Assembly: GCF_032062135.1 (NCBI RefSeq)
Contig: NC_092859.1
Location: forward strand, 159,695,954-159,759,953
DNA: 64,000 bases
Source of the DNA: Pyxicephalus adspersus
Lineage: Eukaryota; Chordata; Amphibia; Anura; Pyxicephalidae
Reading direction: 5' to 3'
Every line of letters starts with the position of its first letter. The stretch's first letter is position 1. Shown piece after piece: positions 1-50,000 of this stretch. The notes under the pieces were generated by a model. The model made no database searches. It was given only the letters and a program-made list of their open reading frames with translations, and had not been told where the DNA came from. Made by a program: the position numbers and the translations under genes.

Positions 1-1043
1 CCCCTCTGCGTGGAATGACTCCTCCGACTCCAAGCTTGCAGTCATTATCATACACACTGAGCAGAGCCATATGGAGGATCTGCCATCCTGGGGGACTTCA
101 AAGACATGGCGGGATCTAGCTGTGTCTTCTAGAACCTCCTGTGTTCTATAAAGCAAATGGACCTATAAATAGACATGAATAACAATGGCGGCCATCCACC
201 GCAGGCAGCACGCAGGCAGTACGCCTAATTTTTTACATCTGCTCCTTAATGTCTGTTTCTCACTTTCCTTCGATATATCTATGTATGTTTTTCTATCTGC
301 TCACTGGGAGGGATGATATGAGATGAGGCAGGCACAGGCTTCGGATCAGAGTTTATCATATCAGCGCCATAGGATAATTCCAATGGACTTCTGCTCTAAT
401 CAAACTCATGTATTGTTGGGGCAATTACTGGGGTTTAATAAAGTGTGAGGCTTTGCACTGGGGCCAAATAACCAAGAAAGGTTTTCCTTGGACCTTCTTC
501 CAAAATTGACATCATGTCCACCCCATATGTGAAGATTTTTACCAGACTGGAAATCTGTGATACAATTCCCGATTTGCCTGTGGGGCCAGCTTAACATGAA
601 CCTGTGCTTTGCAGGTAGGGCAAGGTTCACTTTATTGCCCCCCCTGCAAAGCAGCATCTACCCCACCTCCTTTCATCTAATAAAAGCATAGCCCTATGGA
701 AGCTCCAAGTTGCCCCAATGCTTACACACGGCTGAGCTCTCTCCTTGTTTCCATGGCCAAGCACCAGCACCTATTTGAGTTGTGTGAACGTTCCAGGACT
801 TTTAGGTCGATGAATGGAATATGGGGGGTGAAGGTTGGGTGAAGGAAAGGTGAATACGTTGGGTGGTTAGGAGGCATTGAAGCAAACTCATTGATTTGCC
901 TGGACAGTTAACACGTTTGATAAAAGGGTTCATGCACGCAGCAAACAAATGTAACAAACAAAATAAGATTAGTTCTCCATGTGATGGCCAAGAATGCCCC
1001 ACCTCAATGTAAAATGAACAAAGGTTCCCAGCAGAGCATTGGA

Positions 1044-1495
1044 TGGGGAGACAATGCCAAGTAAAACATTTACTGACCTATGGTGGAGCCATTATGGCTT
1101 TCTAGTCCCGTTCCTCCATCAATTGTGCTGGGTCATTAGATCCATGGCACTCATTGGATTCTCTAGGTTGGATCCAGTGGATCTTGGTTGGGTGTCAAGA
1201 TACAAAATAGCTCCCAGTCACCTGGTGCAACAAAATGGTTGGTTGGACATTAGAATATACCTACACGCATTGTTTCTTCTGGTGATCATTGCAGCATTGG
1301 CATGTTCCAATGACAAACTCATCATAGAGATGATGGGGGGTTATTTTTTAGACCCACCCAAAATTCACTGGATCCAACCTGGACAGTCTATATGAATGCG
1401 ATGCAGACCCAGTACACATGATAGAGGAACGGACTAGAAAGACATAAAGGCTCCACCATAGGTCAGCAAATGTTTTACTTGGCATTGTCTCACCA
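1044..1495. mobile_element. Long palindromic MITE, about 450 bp
   Basis: The left arm (from 1044) and the right arm (to 1495) are inverted copies. The first 65 or so bases match with only a few mismatches; both arms share ACAATGCCAAGTAAAACATT and CCTATGGTGGAGCC in opposite orientation. The symmetry continues inward through a GGATCCAGTG/CACTGGATCC pair, so nearly the whole element can fold into one hairpin. It has no coding capacity. This is typical of a non-autonomous DNA transposon. The superfamily is not assigned because no clear target-site duplication was seen. Confidence 0.8.
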
Positions 1496-2747
1496 CGTGG
1501 CATGGTTGTTTGGCATGCTTTGGCATTGTCTTCTAAAACATATGTGGAATAAGATGGGAGTGGAAGTCTAAAGGCAGCAGATGATCTATATCTGGTCTTG
1601 TATATGAATGGGGGTTACAAGAGTTGGAATCTGACCAATGGACCTTGAAATCCTCCACCACTTGTGGAATGAGTAACCCCCCAATGCTCTGCTCTTATCC
1701 GATGATTATATAACATATGATATCACTGTTCCTGATGATGTTATTGGTCTCATTAGTTCCTATTTCCTGCTATGCCTCGCACACAATTAGCCCCTTACAC
1801 ACAACATAGTAATACATCGACGTAGAAGTAACATTTGGAAGTAATTATGACAAAGTGAACATTTGTGTAGTTCAGCCACCTGCAGCAGATTGTTGCAGAA
1901 ATTTGGAAGTAAAAAGGTCAGAGTGTTGGGATGGCTTCCCGGATGAACAATGAGGGACCACAGACCCGTATTAGGAATATTCTGTGGGTCTGGTTATAAA
2001 TCGTCACATTTCTGGGATTCTCCATTGTATGTACCAATATCACATCATAGAGATGCGGAATGAAGAGGACCTGTGGTCACAGAGCTTACAGTCTGCAGAG
2101 GCTTCCAAAGGAAGGAAACATTTTCCAGACTTTGGCAGAATTTTGTTGCCGAGTCAGAACCAGAATGTGACCTCAGGGTTTAAAGCAGAACACCAGGTTT
2201 TTGGTAAAGCCTAAAAATTGTGGCCCAGCTGGTGAAAGATTTATGAATTTAGATGATCTAACAAAGTAAAACTTATTATAAACCTATTATATATATATAT
2301 AAACCTTATTTCACCTTCCCCTGGCAGCAAGGTCCTCTTCTCATTTCACCCTGGCATACAAGCGGGCACTCCAACATTAAGGCATAGATGCAAAGCCAAT
2401 AGGGGGGATCAGCAAGAAGAGAAGTTTCATGGGACCACCTCACGGTCACAACCAGATCCAATGTAGGGAATCATGGAATAAGGAAAGGGTTTGATCCCCG
2501 ACCCATCTGTACAGGTGGAGAGGTGCAAGTGAGGAGGTCAGTGCTTTGATTTATCCAGCTGTGTGTGTAAATTTGGGCTTGAGCTATTGTACGCTGTAAA
2601 TACCAAACATTATATCGTCAGAGTAGATCAGGAAACATGAAAAGTTTATTAAATTTAATTTATATTTACTATCCTGACTTATTCTTCAACTGAAAACTAG
2701 ACAAGTTCCCTGCAAAAAGTCCCCCGCATGCAACCACATCAAACCAA

Positions 2748-2878
2748 GGGCTCTATGTAAAAACAGGGAATCTGACATTCCCTCATCTTCCAGGTCCACG
2801 TGTTTTATTGGCAGTAATCGATTACCACCAGGGAATGTTTGAGGTAATGTCAGATTCCCTGTTTTATTAATAGAGCCC
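2748..2878. mobile_element. Short MITE with about 38-bp inverted termini
   Basis: The element begins GGGCTCTAT and ends ATAGAGCCC. Both termini continue into an inverted copy of AAACAGGGAATCTGACATT followed by CCCTCA or ACCTCA, leaving a central loop of roughly 55 bases. It is a 131-bp non-coding element. Target-site duplication and family are uncertain. Confidence 0.8.
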
Positions 2879-5800
2879 TAAGAGTTCACGACCTAAGCCC
2901 TAAGATGTACCATCTGACCCGGATTCAGGTCTGGCCCCCTTTTTAAACCCCCACTGACCCGGATTAAACTCCACTTAATTTATATATCAGGGAACTGCAG
3001 ACATTAATGAAGCCGAAGAGCCGAACAAAGTGGCCACCCCACCGCATGCTGCCTCATAATAAAAGTGAGCAGAATAAAAAGGGCCACAAAGCAGCCAATC
3101 ACAAACCAGCGTTCATAAATCCTGGTGTCTGATTGGCTCCTACAGCACAGCTATATGTTATATATGAAACAATTCTCTGACATCTCCTCTACAAATGAAG
3201 AATTCCCAGTCTCATGTACATCACAAACATCAGAATTTTGCATGTTGGATAAGGATTGGGACTCCCTGCTCCAGCGCAGCCTCTCCATCTCTTCTCCTCC
3301 CTGGTTGTGGTGCTGGGTGGGTTAAAGTTTTGGAGGGGGAGCAGGGTGGAGAGGGGCTGGATTCAATTTCCTTTCTGCAGATGTCAGGTACAGACTCACA
3401 CAGGGTCAGAAGCAGAGGGATCACCACACAAAGAATTCTGGATAAAAGGAACATTCGGGGCCCCTCATTCCACAACCCCTGGAGAGGACTTGGTGGTGCC
3501 TGGTGTTAGTGGTCACCCCTAAACCTGCGCCTTGTGTGACCCCACTTCTACCTGCCGGGGTCCCAGGAGAGGATAATCTACCCTGACCTGGACCAAGTGG
3601 GACCTTGGCATCTCCTGAGCAGGAACCGTCCTCCAGGGACCACACTAGAGGTTAGTAGAGCATCCTATAGGAGCCCCTGCTGATGGAGGAGTTTGGTGGG
3701 GTCTTTTTGCACTTTTTTATGTTGCACTTTGCTCCAAGCACATTAGTCCCAGTAGGAATTCAATATGACCACCAAAGTCACAGGCAATACAGGGGTGGGG
3801 GGAACAATGCAAAAGTGATCACCATTGCTTCCATAGTAGTTGCCCTGGACCTGGGGGCAGGAGGACCACATTGTAGGGATGACTATACAAACCACAGTGG
3901 TTGTTTTGGGTCTCAGAAGCTGGAAGAGCCACCCAGTGGTCCAATCACCCCAGCAGTGCCAGTGAGTGACCCATCCATTCCTCCTCCCCACCTGGCACCG
4001 CAGTCCACCATCTTTCGGGTCCTCTGCTCCCCCATGTCATGGCCAAGGCTTGCAATATGGTGGCACCATGGGGGGCCTAACAATGGGTTGCACTATATTA
4101 GAAGGAATTGAAGCAGGACTACTATCCCGGGGGCACTTTAAATGAGGGCATTATTGCAAGTGCACTATATTGGGGTATCTAAGATATTTCTATAGGGCCT
4201 GGGGATGCCAAGTTTCACCCTGGCAGAGGTCAGGTGACCTATAAATCAGGTTTTTACACGTATGGAGGAGTCACCAGTTTGTTGGGCAGTGAGTCCAGGA
4301 CCCCGGTGCTGTATGATTGGCTCACCGATTACAAGCTGATGATTATTCTGAATTTTACAACAGACAGAATTGTTTCTGCTTTATTACACGCAATGTATGA
4401 GCACACCATGCACGTCGTTATCCAACACTTTATCCTGGAAAGGTTCTGAACAAATATTTCGGTTTTCATTATTTTATATTAAAAATTGTCAGTTTTCCTT
4501 TATTTTCTAAATATTTCATATATTTTAATAATATTATTTATAAGTTTCTGTGTAACAATTTCACATGCAGATGCTCCGTATTTCCTCATTACATGTGCAG
4601 CCTGGACTTCCTCTGCCTTGCAGTGCTGCACAATGGTTGTGCTTTGCTGCTCCTTCCCACAATGCAATTCTAGGAGTCAGCTGACTCAAACCAATGCACC
4701 CCCTAAGTGACCAATATCTCAGCCCCAGCAGGGGTCCATTGGGAGAGCTCCCTCTAGTGGTCAGTCTACAACTCTCCATGCTGAATGAATTACAGAAATG
4801 CAGCAAGAATGCAGACTCTGCACTGGAGCTCACTGCGCCATTCATCTAATATAATGCACAGCTCAGCACCGGCCTGACTATAACAGACTGACATGTAATT
4901 ATTGGCTGCCATGAATTGCACCGAATATTTGGCATCATACATTGTAATATATCATTCATCTACAAAAATATAACTGACCTCATACATTCCACAATTACAC
5001 GAGCAGGGGGACGGTTCTGGCATGGAATGTGGATGTATAGAGATGTCATGTGATCATCTCTCCTGACACCTCATTGGCTGCTCTTTTGCACTTGTGTAAC
5101 ATTGTATAACATTTACATTGTAACATTTCTACACCAAAACCAATCAATAGGCTGATAATCCCATCCAGCAAACTCTGCAACTCTGCCAAAGTCAGGAAAT
5201 TCCCTCAGCTTAATTTAAATTGAATTTAATAATCCCGTCCCCTATATATTCACCGAGTGTTCACCGGATGAGAGTTCACAAGTTGCCACATCCTGGGGCC
5301 CCCACTGCTCTCTCCTGGTGACCCTGTGTCATTGCTGCGTCTGGTAGTGATATGGAGGTCAGAGGGGACCAATAGGATTTGTGGAGAGCCCTCTGATCAA
5401 TACTCCTGGAGGGGTCAGATTCCTGGTGGGCCCTGGGGGTAAGAGACAAGAACTGATCAATGGAGGGGTTATCAGACGGGGGGGGGGTTTAGAGAAAATG
5501 TTATAATTTTTTCATGACAGGGTCACTTTATCCTGACGTCTCTGTAACCCACAAATACAGAATACAGAGGAAACCCCACAGAGCCTCTGGGGGGTAATTT
5601 CTTAAATCACCAATCACAATGTGGTGACCACACTCAGCAGCGTAGCTCAATCTCATTGGTTACTCAGCAGCTTCTGCTCCCCCTGCCAGCTAAGCTCTCC
5701 ATGCTGCCCCCTCCCAGCAGTGATTGAGCAATTAGTCTTCTACTACTTCTCTTTGCCCCTCCATTGGTGTTGTGACATCATCATGTACAGTGCAGGAAGG

Positions 5801-6107
5801 GGCCTTCCGGAGGAGAAGAGCGCCGGCTGTAGGGGAAGTCAGGGGTAGGCCGAGTATATTTAATTTTTCAGTTGTCTCTAAACAGAAGGGGTATTTAGGT
5901 CTTGCAGGTGGGGGTGGTGTGAAGGAAGGGGGGAGGATTAGCCTCCCACCACTCAAGGGGGTTATTGTGATTTTGCCCCTGTTATAACTTTTAAGCCTTT
6001 GCAAGCTTTTACGTTTATTCCTGTATCTGTCCCCAAGTGTTTATCACATTTTCTCATGTTTTTAGGTTTTTCTTCTTTATATTTGGACCCGCCCCCGCTT
6101 ATGAGGG

Positions 6108-42418
<36,311 letters not shown>

Positions 42419-42945
42419 AAGGGAAAAAGAAATTAAAATGGGCTACAGACTGATTTATTTGTGTCATAAAAGGGTTCAAATTTCTACGCCAAAGGAGTAA
42501 TTACTTCCACAAGAAAGGGATAAAGGTGTTGCCAATAGCAACCACATTCCAACTGTCACAGCTTAGAAGGTGAAAGGTGGATTTTGATTGGTAGGTATAG
42601 GGGACACCTTTAAACACCCCTCTATTCATCTGTATTTAGGGACCGATCTGTGAGCCAAGATGGAAGGTCTCTAGTAACTCCAGAGAACAGTGATGTGGTT
42701 TTATGAAGGGCCTTGCCACGTCACTTAATGCTTGTGTAAACCCGTGCAGAGCCAGAGTTTCCATACATCAGGACATGCTATAACCCCCTTCTGGCACATA
42801 AGGTAAATATTCCATAGGAAAAATCTATATACCTTCTAGATGTCTGGCTTGAACACCCTGCAGGTCCTACTGGCAACCGGCCACAAATGTTGCCAAGTAT
42901 GTAAAATCTCATCAATTACCAATAAAAAATACATTTCTACAAATC
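42419..42945 (+). other. AEBP1: AEBP1 3' UTR
   Basis: Non-coding sequence from the stop to about 20 bases past the AATAAA at 42921. The end point is inferred. Confidence 0.6.
42921..42926 (+). terminator. AEBP1: AEBP1 poly(A) signal AATAAA
   Basis: First canonical AATAAA after the AEBP1 stop, about 500 bases downstream. An earlier ATTAAA variant occurs at 42432. Confidence 0.65.
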
Positions 42946-43017
42946 TCACTGTGAAGTGTTCAATAATGCTTCCCAGCCACCACCAATAACACAACTCACA
43001 AAGGTTTTAGGGACAGT

Positions 43018-43023
43018 TTTATT
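43018..43023 (-). terminator. POLD2: Candidate POLD2 distal poly(A) signal
   Basis: AATAAA on the minus strand, about 870 bases past the POLD2 stop. A nearer candidate lies at 43588-43593, also AATAAA on the minus strand. Either could end the transcript. Confidence 0.45.
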
Positions 43024-43890
43024 ATCCCATTTGTATAAAAATACAAAATAAACAGTGCGTGGTAATGGTGAGATCAGTGATACAAGAAAAAGGATTTCCA
43101 GGCCAATGGCCTCACACATCATCTGCAATACAAAGCCCATTCAAAGGAATAAGCGGTGTGAGGAAAATTAACACATCACAAAGATGTAAATGGGCCCAAA
43201 AAGTGTAATAGAATTTTTTTTAATTAAGCAGTGATGTGACCTATGTCCATACCGCTGCTTTATCAGCGGTAATCAGCCCCAAAGTGCATGCAAAATGCTT
43301 CACCTGCCAAGGCATTTTCTTTGACCAATCTATATTTTGCCAGCCATGAATGAAGAAGAATCCCCAGTTCTGGGTTCACGTTAGTTTTTGTGTCATCTGC
43401 CGACCCAGAGAATAGCTGCACCAGAGAAAATTTTAAAGACATGAAGGAGTGATATCTGCTAACCCCAATCACTTATCCTTTGGGAGAGGAAGACATTGGG
43501 GGGGGGGTGATGGGGTGATAACTGGCCCAAAAAGTAGACAGGCAATCAGTTCATTCACATTGTGAAGGATGAATAGGGAAAAACTATTTTATTCAAGTAG
43601 CAAAAACTTAAAAAATCTCCCAATTAATTTCCTGGGTATTTATCTAGAAATAAAGTGATAAACTCTAATCATGAAGGAGAGATTTTAAGTCAAGAGATGT
43701 TTAGTGTCTGAATGGTTGTTTTCATTGTAATACAACAGCAAATATTTGTGTAGGACAGGCAGCGGTCTGGACATTGATACCTGTTTTACACTTTCCATTG
43801 TGTTCAGCATTTTCATGCCACTTTCTGACTTCCTTACTATCCAGGAGCTTTAGGTCATCTCAGTCTTACAGAAGAAGGGTATTTAGGAGG
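43024..43890 (-). other. POLD2: POLD2 3' UTR (inferred extent)
   Basis: Non-coding sequence between the POLD2 stop and the distal poly(A) signal. A G run at 43499-43507 is the only other structure noted. The true 3' end may be nearer, at 43588. Confidence 0.5.
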
Positions 43891-44033
43891 TCAGTCAAAC
43901 GCCTCTTCATCTGCACTGAATCCAGAGAAGCTGATTGGCTGACATTGTAACGTGCGTAGGTTAACCAGGCAGGCGGTCTGTGTTTTGCTGAAGTCTGGAA
44001 CGGTGAGCAATAAAACCCGTTGGCCCTCAGGAC
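43891..44033 (-). CDS. POLD2: POLD2 exon 11 (residues 417-463 and stop)
   Basis: It encodes [39 protein letters not shown] and a short acidic tail. The acceptor is ACAACAG|GT. The tail is shorter than the Gly-rich human one. Confidence 0.96.
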
Positions 44034-47000
44034 CTGTTGTAAACAGAGACTTGGTCAACAATCAGCACAATATATTTTCAAATATAAGCCTATTAAGAGT
44101 GTAGGCTGACCCCCCTTCCCATATATACCTGAGAATAAAAGGGTATAGCTAACCTATCCTCGTTCAAGCAGTTGGGGTTCCTTAAAGCAGCCAGTGCCCA
44201 TCTACATTTTATTATAAGACCTACTTAGCCTTCTAATCACAATGAGCCCAAATTATTTATGACTAAAGCTGCTAGGAGATTGCACTACATTTGTAAAAAG
44301 CTACGAATCATAAAACTGCAGAGGAGACTCAGCAACTCAAACTAAATCAATCCCAGGATTCCAGTGACCTAAATATATAACAGAAATAAAAAATATCTGG
44401 AAGGGGCAAAACAACTTTGCTTATATTAGAGCAGTCTTCCTAACATGGGGGACCCCTAAAATACCTTTCAAGTCTCAGATGGCCAATATTTATATTATGG
44501 GTAGATAAACACGTCAGAGGATTCCCACAGGGATTGGTCTCAGACAAGAATCTGACCCGTGTACAGAGGCCGTTTCGAAAAAAGACTGCAATCGAAGTTA
44601 AGGGGAGAGAGCGCAGTGGGGTGCCACTCCGTCATTTTTCCCCCTCCTCCTACATAGAGCTGTACAGTGCTCGTTTATTCATCCTTCAGACTGTTTGTCT
44701 TTAAAAGATCGAAAGAACGTCAAAAACCTAGCGTGTGTACGTAGTCTTACATTGTTGCCAAATAGGAAGATTATCACCCTAACAGATAGCCAAATAAGTC
44801 ACTGATCTAAGAGGCACAAACTTCTCATTGCTCTAGGAACCTCCTTAATGTATATATGATACACAATGAATACTCAGAGCAAATTGTATACGAAATGTTG
44901 ATGATAGGGATATGAAGAAGAAAAAAAGAGGAGAAATTAGGAAATACTACAAAGATCCCACACAGTTTTAGGAAATAAAAAGAAATGCATTGGCTTTGAC
45001 ATGTATAATTTACAGAAAATGCACTACTTACCTTTGACCTCCTTACAGCTGAACTTGGGAGCACTTCCACAGAAATACACATGGGGACAGGTCTGAAGGA
45101 TAAAAGGGTCCGATTTGTAAAAAGGGTAGCAACCTGCAGGAAAGGACAAAAGTCACATTCTGAATAAACACAACCTGCAATGTATTGTATGATAGAGAAC
45201 GTGAAAAATAGGAGTAAGATATTCCAGATTGCCCACTCCCCATTTATAAAGTAAAATATACTAAAATAGCCTGTTTAAAGCAAAACTACACACTACTTGC
45301 TTGCTAATACATAGGCACTTAATTTATAGGGTAAAAACACAATATGTTATACAAATTAATTCTTAAAGTCATTAGATGTGACTGGTACCCCCCCTGTCCT
45401 CTTCAGTGCCGTTGTCATGGAAGGACGTGGTCGATGTGGGAATGACCTCATGTACAAGCTCATTGCCATTCAATACAGGGAGGAAGAATATTCCTGCTCT
45501 TAGTCTGGCTCCATACTATGCTACATCACTGCTTTTTGTAATTTTTTTGCAGTTTATTTTTGCATTAATTAGCTGGTTTACAGAATCTGACCCTGCATGC
45601 TCCATACTGCCCCGGCAACACAGAATGCTTAACTAAAAAGGCCGCCTACATCCTGCAGACTTTATGAAATAACAAACAATAATGTCAAACAATAAATGGC
45701 TTCCCATTATTACAAATACTGGTTAAAATGGATATAAAATGTTCAACAATATCATAAATAAGAAGATAGGATACTTAATGTTGCCCTATAGGAAGCAAAG
45801 AATAATATTCACTGACTCATTTAAAAACAAATGTCTGAGCCAAACAATATATTTCAAATGTTTCTGCAATACATGTCTGCATGTTCTGTGTAAAGTACAG
45901 GATAAAATAAGCTGACAAACATGCTCCTGCTGGACTGAAATCCCAAGCCCTGCCTGGTTTCTCTTGTTGGCACAGAACATCCCCCTCTTCATTACATAAG
46001 GAGTGATTTGTAGTCCACCAGTTGGGATTTCAGTACAGCAAAGTTCTGACCTCACCTAATATTTGTCAGGATTACCAGGAATTCTTCTATACTTTAAAGG
46101 TTTAAAACAAAATCTGCAATTGTTGGAGAGGTGCTCCCAATAGCTTTTATTATTATTTTATTATTATTTTGCCCTGACAGTAACTCATCTTGTTGTTTCT
46201 TTTGGATATAAACAGATTAACCTCTGGAAATCAGATGACACAATTATGTATGGACTGTCCACATATAGTTCACAAGTTAAGATTTCTTTGTAGCCGACAA
46301 TGTAAAAACATAAAGTGGCGTATCAATGTTCATGAACCTCATCTGCAGTGCTGTTGCTCAGTGATCAATGTGCAGGAAATGTAAGAAAACTTACTAAGAA
46401 TGAAGACTGTGAAAGCACCCACAATGCTGGATAATACTCAGGACATTCCAATGCTTGAAACTGGACAGTTAGATCTTTGCAGCAATGAACATATATGCTA
46501 TAATACATGTTAATCAAGGCATGCGTGTGGTTCCCGATTCCATTAGCGTGTGCACAGAACTAACAACATACAGCGCTCTTCTTACCCAGTGTGTCTGGAG
46601 CAGTTGGACACAGATGTCCCACTTCTAATGTCCAATCCAGGATCTCCAGGTGATCCTCCATACTGCTGTACTTGAATATGTCAGAAATGTTTTGTCCGGA
46701 TGAACCCAGAAACCTGTGAAGACAAGCTGTCACATTATGCTGTGCTATTTATGGTCAATACAGTATATGAAAGGGCAGAGATATACCTGACTCCATCAAT
46801 GTCCGCTTCATAAGGGTTGGTTACCAGCTGAAGAGTGGAGTATGAAGCAGCCTGGGGAAACATACAGCGGTGGAGGGGCTGTTGCGGCAGGACGTAATTG
46901 GTTGGATCGAAGGCCCCGGGCATTACATCTACAAACACAGAGCCCTGCAGGCAGAAAATATTCTGATTACAAAGTTTTTTAATATTAGTTTGGTTGGTCA

Positions 47001-50000
47001 TAACTGCCCCCCAAAAAAGATCCTATGATCACCCACAAAGAAGCTTACACTGAGCTGGAGAAGGATCTCATCCAGCATCTTCACCGCCTCCACACTGGCT
47101 GCTTGTGTCTTCTTACTGAGATATTTGGCCTAAAAATATAAAAAAAGGTCCAATGATGAGATTCTTCATTCAGGTTCCATGTATAAGGAAGTTTAAAGCT
47201 GACCTCCAGGCAACCAAAAAATATGAAACTGAAATACATACAAAGCAACAAGAACAAATTTATCTTCTTAAGATTTGCACTTTTTGCATTCAGTTTGTGA
47301 CCTGTGTACCCCTGCCAATGGCATAAATAGGTTGCTGGCCTCAGATTCCCCTACTGTAGTTAGAGTGGAACGCTTTAAAAATTGGTGGTTCGGGCAGGCG
47401 GTTACTGCAGAAAGGGTTAGAATGTCTCTTCTGCAATAACTGTTTCTTAACTCCGATTGCTGCACCGCTGTCAAATTTTCCTTAGCTGTGCATGTGCAGT
47501 TCAGCGTTGGTTGCCATTAAAACTTGGCAATCCCAGCTTCCCCTGAACACGCCAGGAATTAATGATTTAAAATTAAGAATTAAAAAAATTGAGAAAAAAA
47601 TGTAAGATGGCGCTGCAATAAAACAGGGATAGGTGAGTATTGTAGGTTTAATGACACTTTAGGCAATACTGCTTGGTCACCAATCTGCCCTCAGCCAGCA
47701 AACAATGAAGGAGAATTAGGACACAAATTAGATCTTCCCTCTGCTCTCTCCTCCTTCTAAGCAAGTCTAAACTGCTGAATAAAGTAATACAATCATGACT
47801 GGCCTCAATTTCCGAGTTCTGCTGGGAATGAGATTTCAATCGGTCTTTGTTACTAGTCAGGTATTTATACTGAATCCTATGAAAAAACACATTTCATTGT
47901 CTTTTTAAATGACTACCTTGTTTATGGAGTCCTTGTTCTGTGTGTTCTCGCTGAGCAGATTTCCAGCCAATATGACGCGAGATATCCGAGCTGCACAACC
48001 TTGTTCCTCTTCTGCACCAGCCTGTCCGGTCACCAGGTCCAAGAGCAGCTGAAGACCCAACAAGCTGTCCCCACTGGCTCCGCCCAGCCCCAAGCCTGAT
48101 GTCAGCAGCACATACCTGCAGTAACAGGGCCAAAGACAGAAGATCTATAAAATTCTGGAAAAAACCCTGTAACAGATATTCAGCATATACCGAACAATAA
48201 CAGAATAAGCTGAATGCATGTCTTGTGCTGATATGTAAGGCTACATACACACATCAGATGATTCTCGTCCGATATCGGCTCAGGGCTGATAAACGACTAG
48301 AATCTGGCGTGTGTACAACGCTCGTCTGATGTCGTTCATGGATCGCCGTTCCCCCCCCTGCCCTCTCTGTAGAGCAGAATGGCTCTGTATGTACAGCACT
48401 CAGTCTTTTGGCATTGAAAAGGATAGCGAAGGATTGTTTCAAACGACAATTATTGAACGTGTGTATGCAGTCCACAAGAAAGGGTTTGTTTATATTACCT
48501 GTGATTTAGGTGGAATTATACTTACCTTACTCTATCACCCACCTGCAGTGCTTAGACAAGGACAATGTCACTGCCTTTCCAGGCTACGAAACCCAGGCTG
48601 CGTTCACATGAAATTTTACCCGCTCTTTTTTAAAAAGAATCAACACAGAATAATAATAATTCTATGCAGAGGGGCATGAAAAGTAAAGCAAGGGTTAACA
48701 CTAACACTTTTACGTTTCATTTTTCACCTAACTATATAGAGAAAGCTCCACTTTGAGATATAAAAAGATAATCTATGCACACAATATGCCCACACATAGG
48801 TTTAATAACACTTCCCAGTGCTGAGGCTTTGAAATCTGCAGAGCAGTGGCCTCTTACATACCCACTTTAGTTAATCCGAGTGTGGTCATGGACCCCTAAC
48901 ATCCCATCTGAGCAAACTGTACATGTGTGTTTGATTACACAACTGCTCATTTACAAATCCCTCATGAAAAGCCTTTCTTTGTACTTTTCCAGAGTGAACA
49001 CAAGTTTATTCCTCCATAAAATTAGGCAGAAATCCAAAACTTTTCAAACACGCCATACCCTGTGTTTATTTCTAAAGCTTAACACAAATCATAGGCCCAT
49101 TTGATGACATTTAAATACTGCAGGCTCCTATACATAAAATTCTGCTGGTGGAAATATAGCTCTATAAATGTAATTATGAAAAACAATCATATGGCAATTA
49201 TCTGTCACTTTAGCTGACATTAGCTGATGGAAGTCGGATATAAAGGATACTGGTTGATGGTGACAATATGACAGCTAGCAGTGTTATGTGCATTTAGTTT
49301 TTTTAAAGTAAAAATAATGACAATGATCCAAGAAATGACAACTGGTGAATCTGTGCCATGGTCATGGTCTACAAGGCTCATTTCATCCCGTCGCAGCAAA
49401 GCACAGGAGTGTTCCTGTGCTCGTTTGCATTGACTGGTTCCTCCAGCACAGCTGTATGAGAGATCCTTTCACATATTCAATGTCTACCAAGAGTGTGAAG
49501 GGGTCCCTGTTGGGTGAAGATACCTGGGACCCTTGTGCAGCTGCTCATGCTGCAACTCCATAAGCCCTCCCCTGCTGAAAGCACCTTCAACAGACATGCA
49601 AGAATTAGAACTGGACCTTGAAGCCGTGGAAGAAAGTAGTCTGATCAGGCAATTTTTAGATCCTGTGAATGGCCAAGTAGGAGGAAAGTGATAGTGATAG
49701 AGAAGACGAAAGACTGGGGATCCACTGCTAACAACTTGATGCCAGATACCATAAGACACCCTCACAAGTTTTGGAAGTCTATGCCTTGATGGATCAGAAC
49801 AGTTTTTGCAGCACAAGGAGGATTTATCTAATAATAGGTCACTGGGCATTTTATATTTTGGATCAATGTACAGAGTAATGAATTAATTGAGAACAGGTAT
49901 GCCTGGAAGTAGTTGATTGTTCTCTGATGATTAGCTGCGTAGTAAAAGCCTAGGGGGACTCTTTCACTGGAGCATCACATGACTGTGACTTTGGGATAGT

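Larger units (their letters stand above)
1..6107. other. Intergenic spacer upstream of AEBP1
   Basis: No exon that I can recognise lies here. The open frames are short, lack splice context and do not resemble known proteins. The human neighbour on this side is POLM, but no polymerase-like reading was seen, so POLM, if conserved, lies further upstream. Two palindromic MITEs (1044-1495 and 2748-2878), a short AT run near 2288-2301 and a G run near 5480 are the only clear structures. The 5' UTR and promoter of AEBP1 must lie in the last few hundred bases, but I cannot place a start site. Confidence 0.6.

Noticed and set aside
3683..4111. 142-codon plus-strand frame upstream of AEBP1
   Set aside because: Its composition looks random, no domain or splice context was seen, and the GC-rich local sequence explains the length.
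1..6107. Search for POLM exons expected from human synteny
   Set aside because: No polymerase mu-like reading was seen on either strand.
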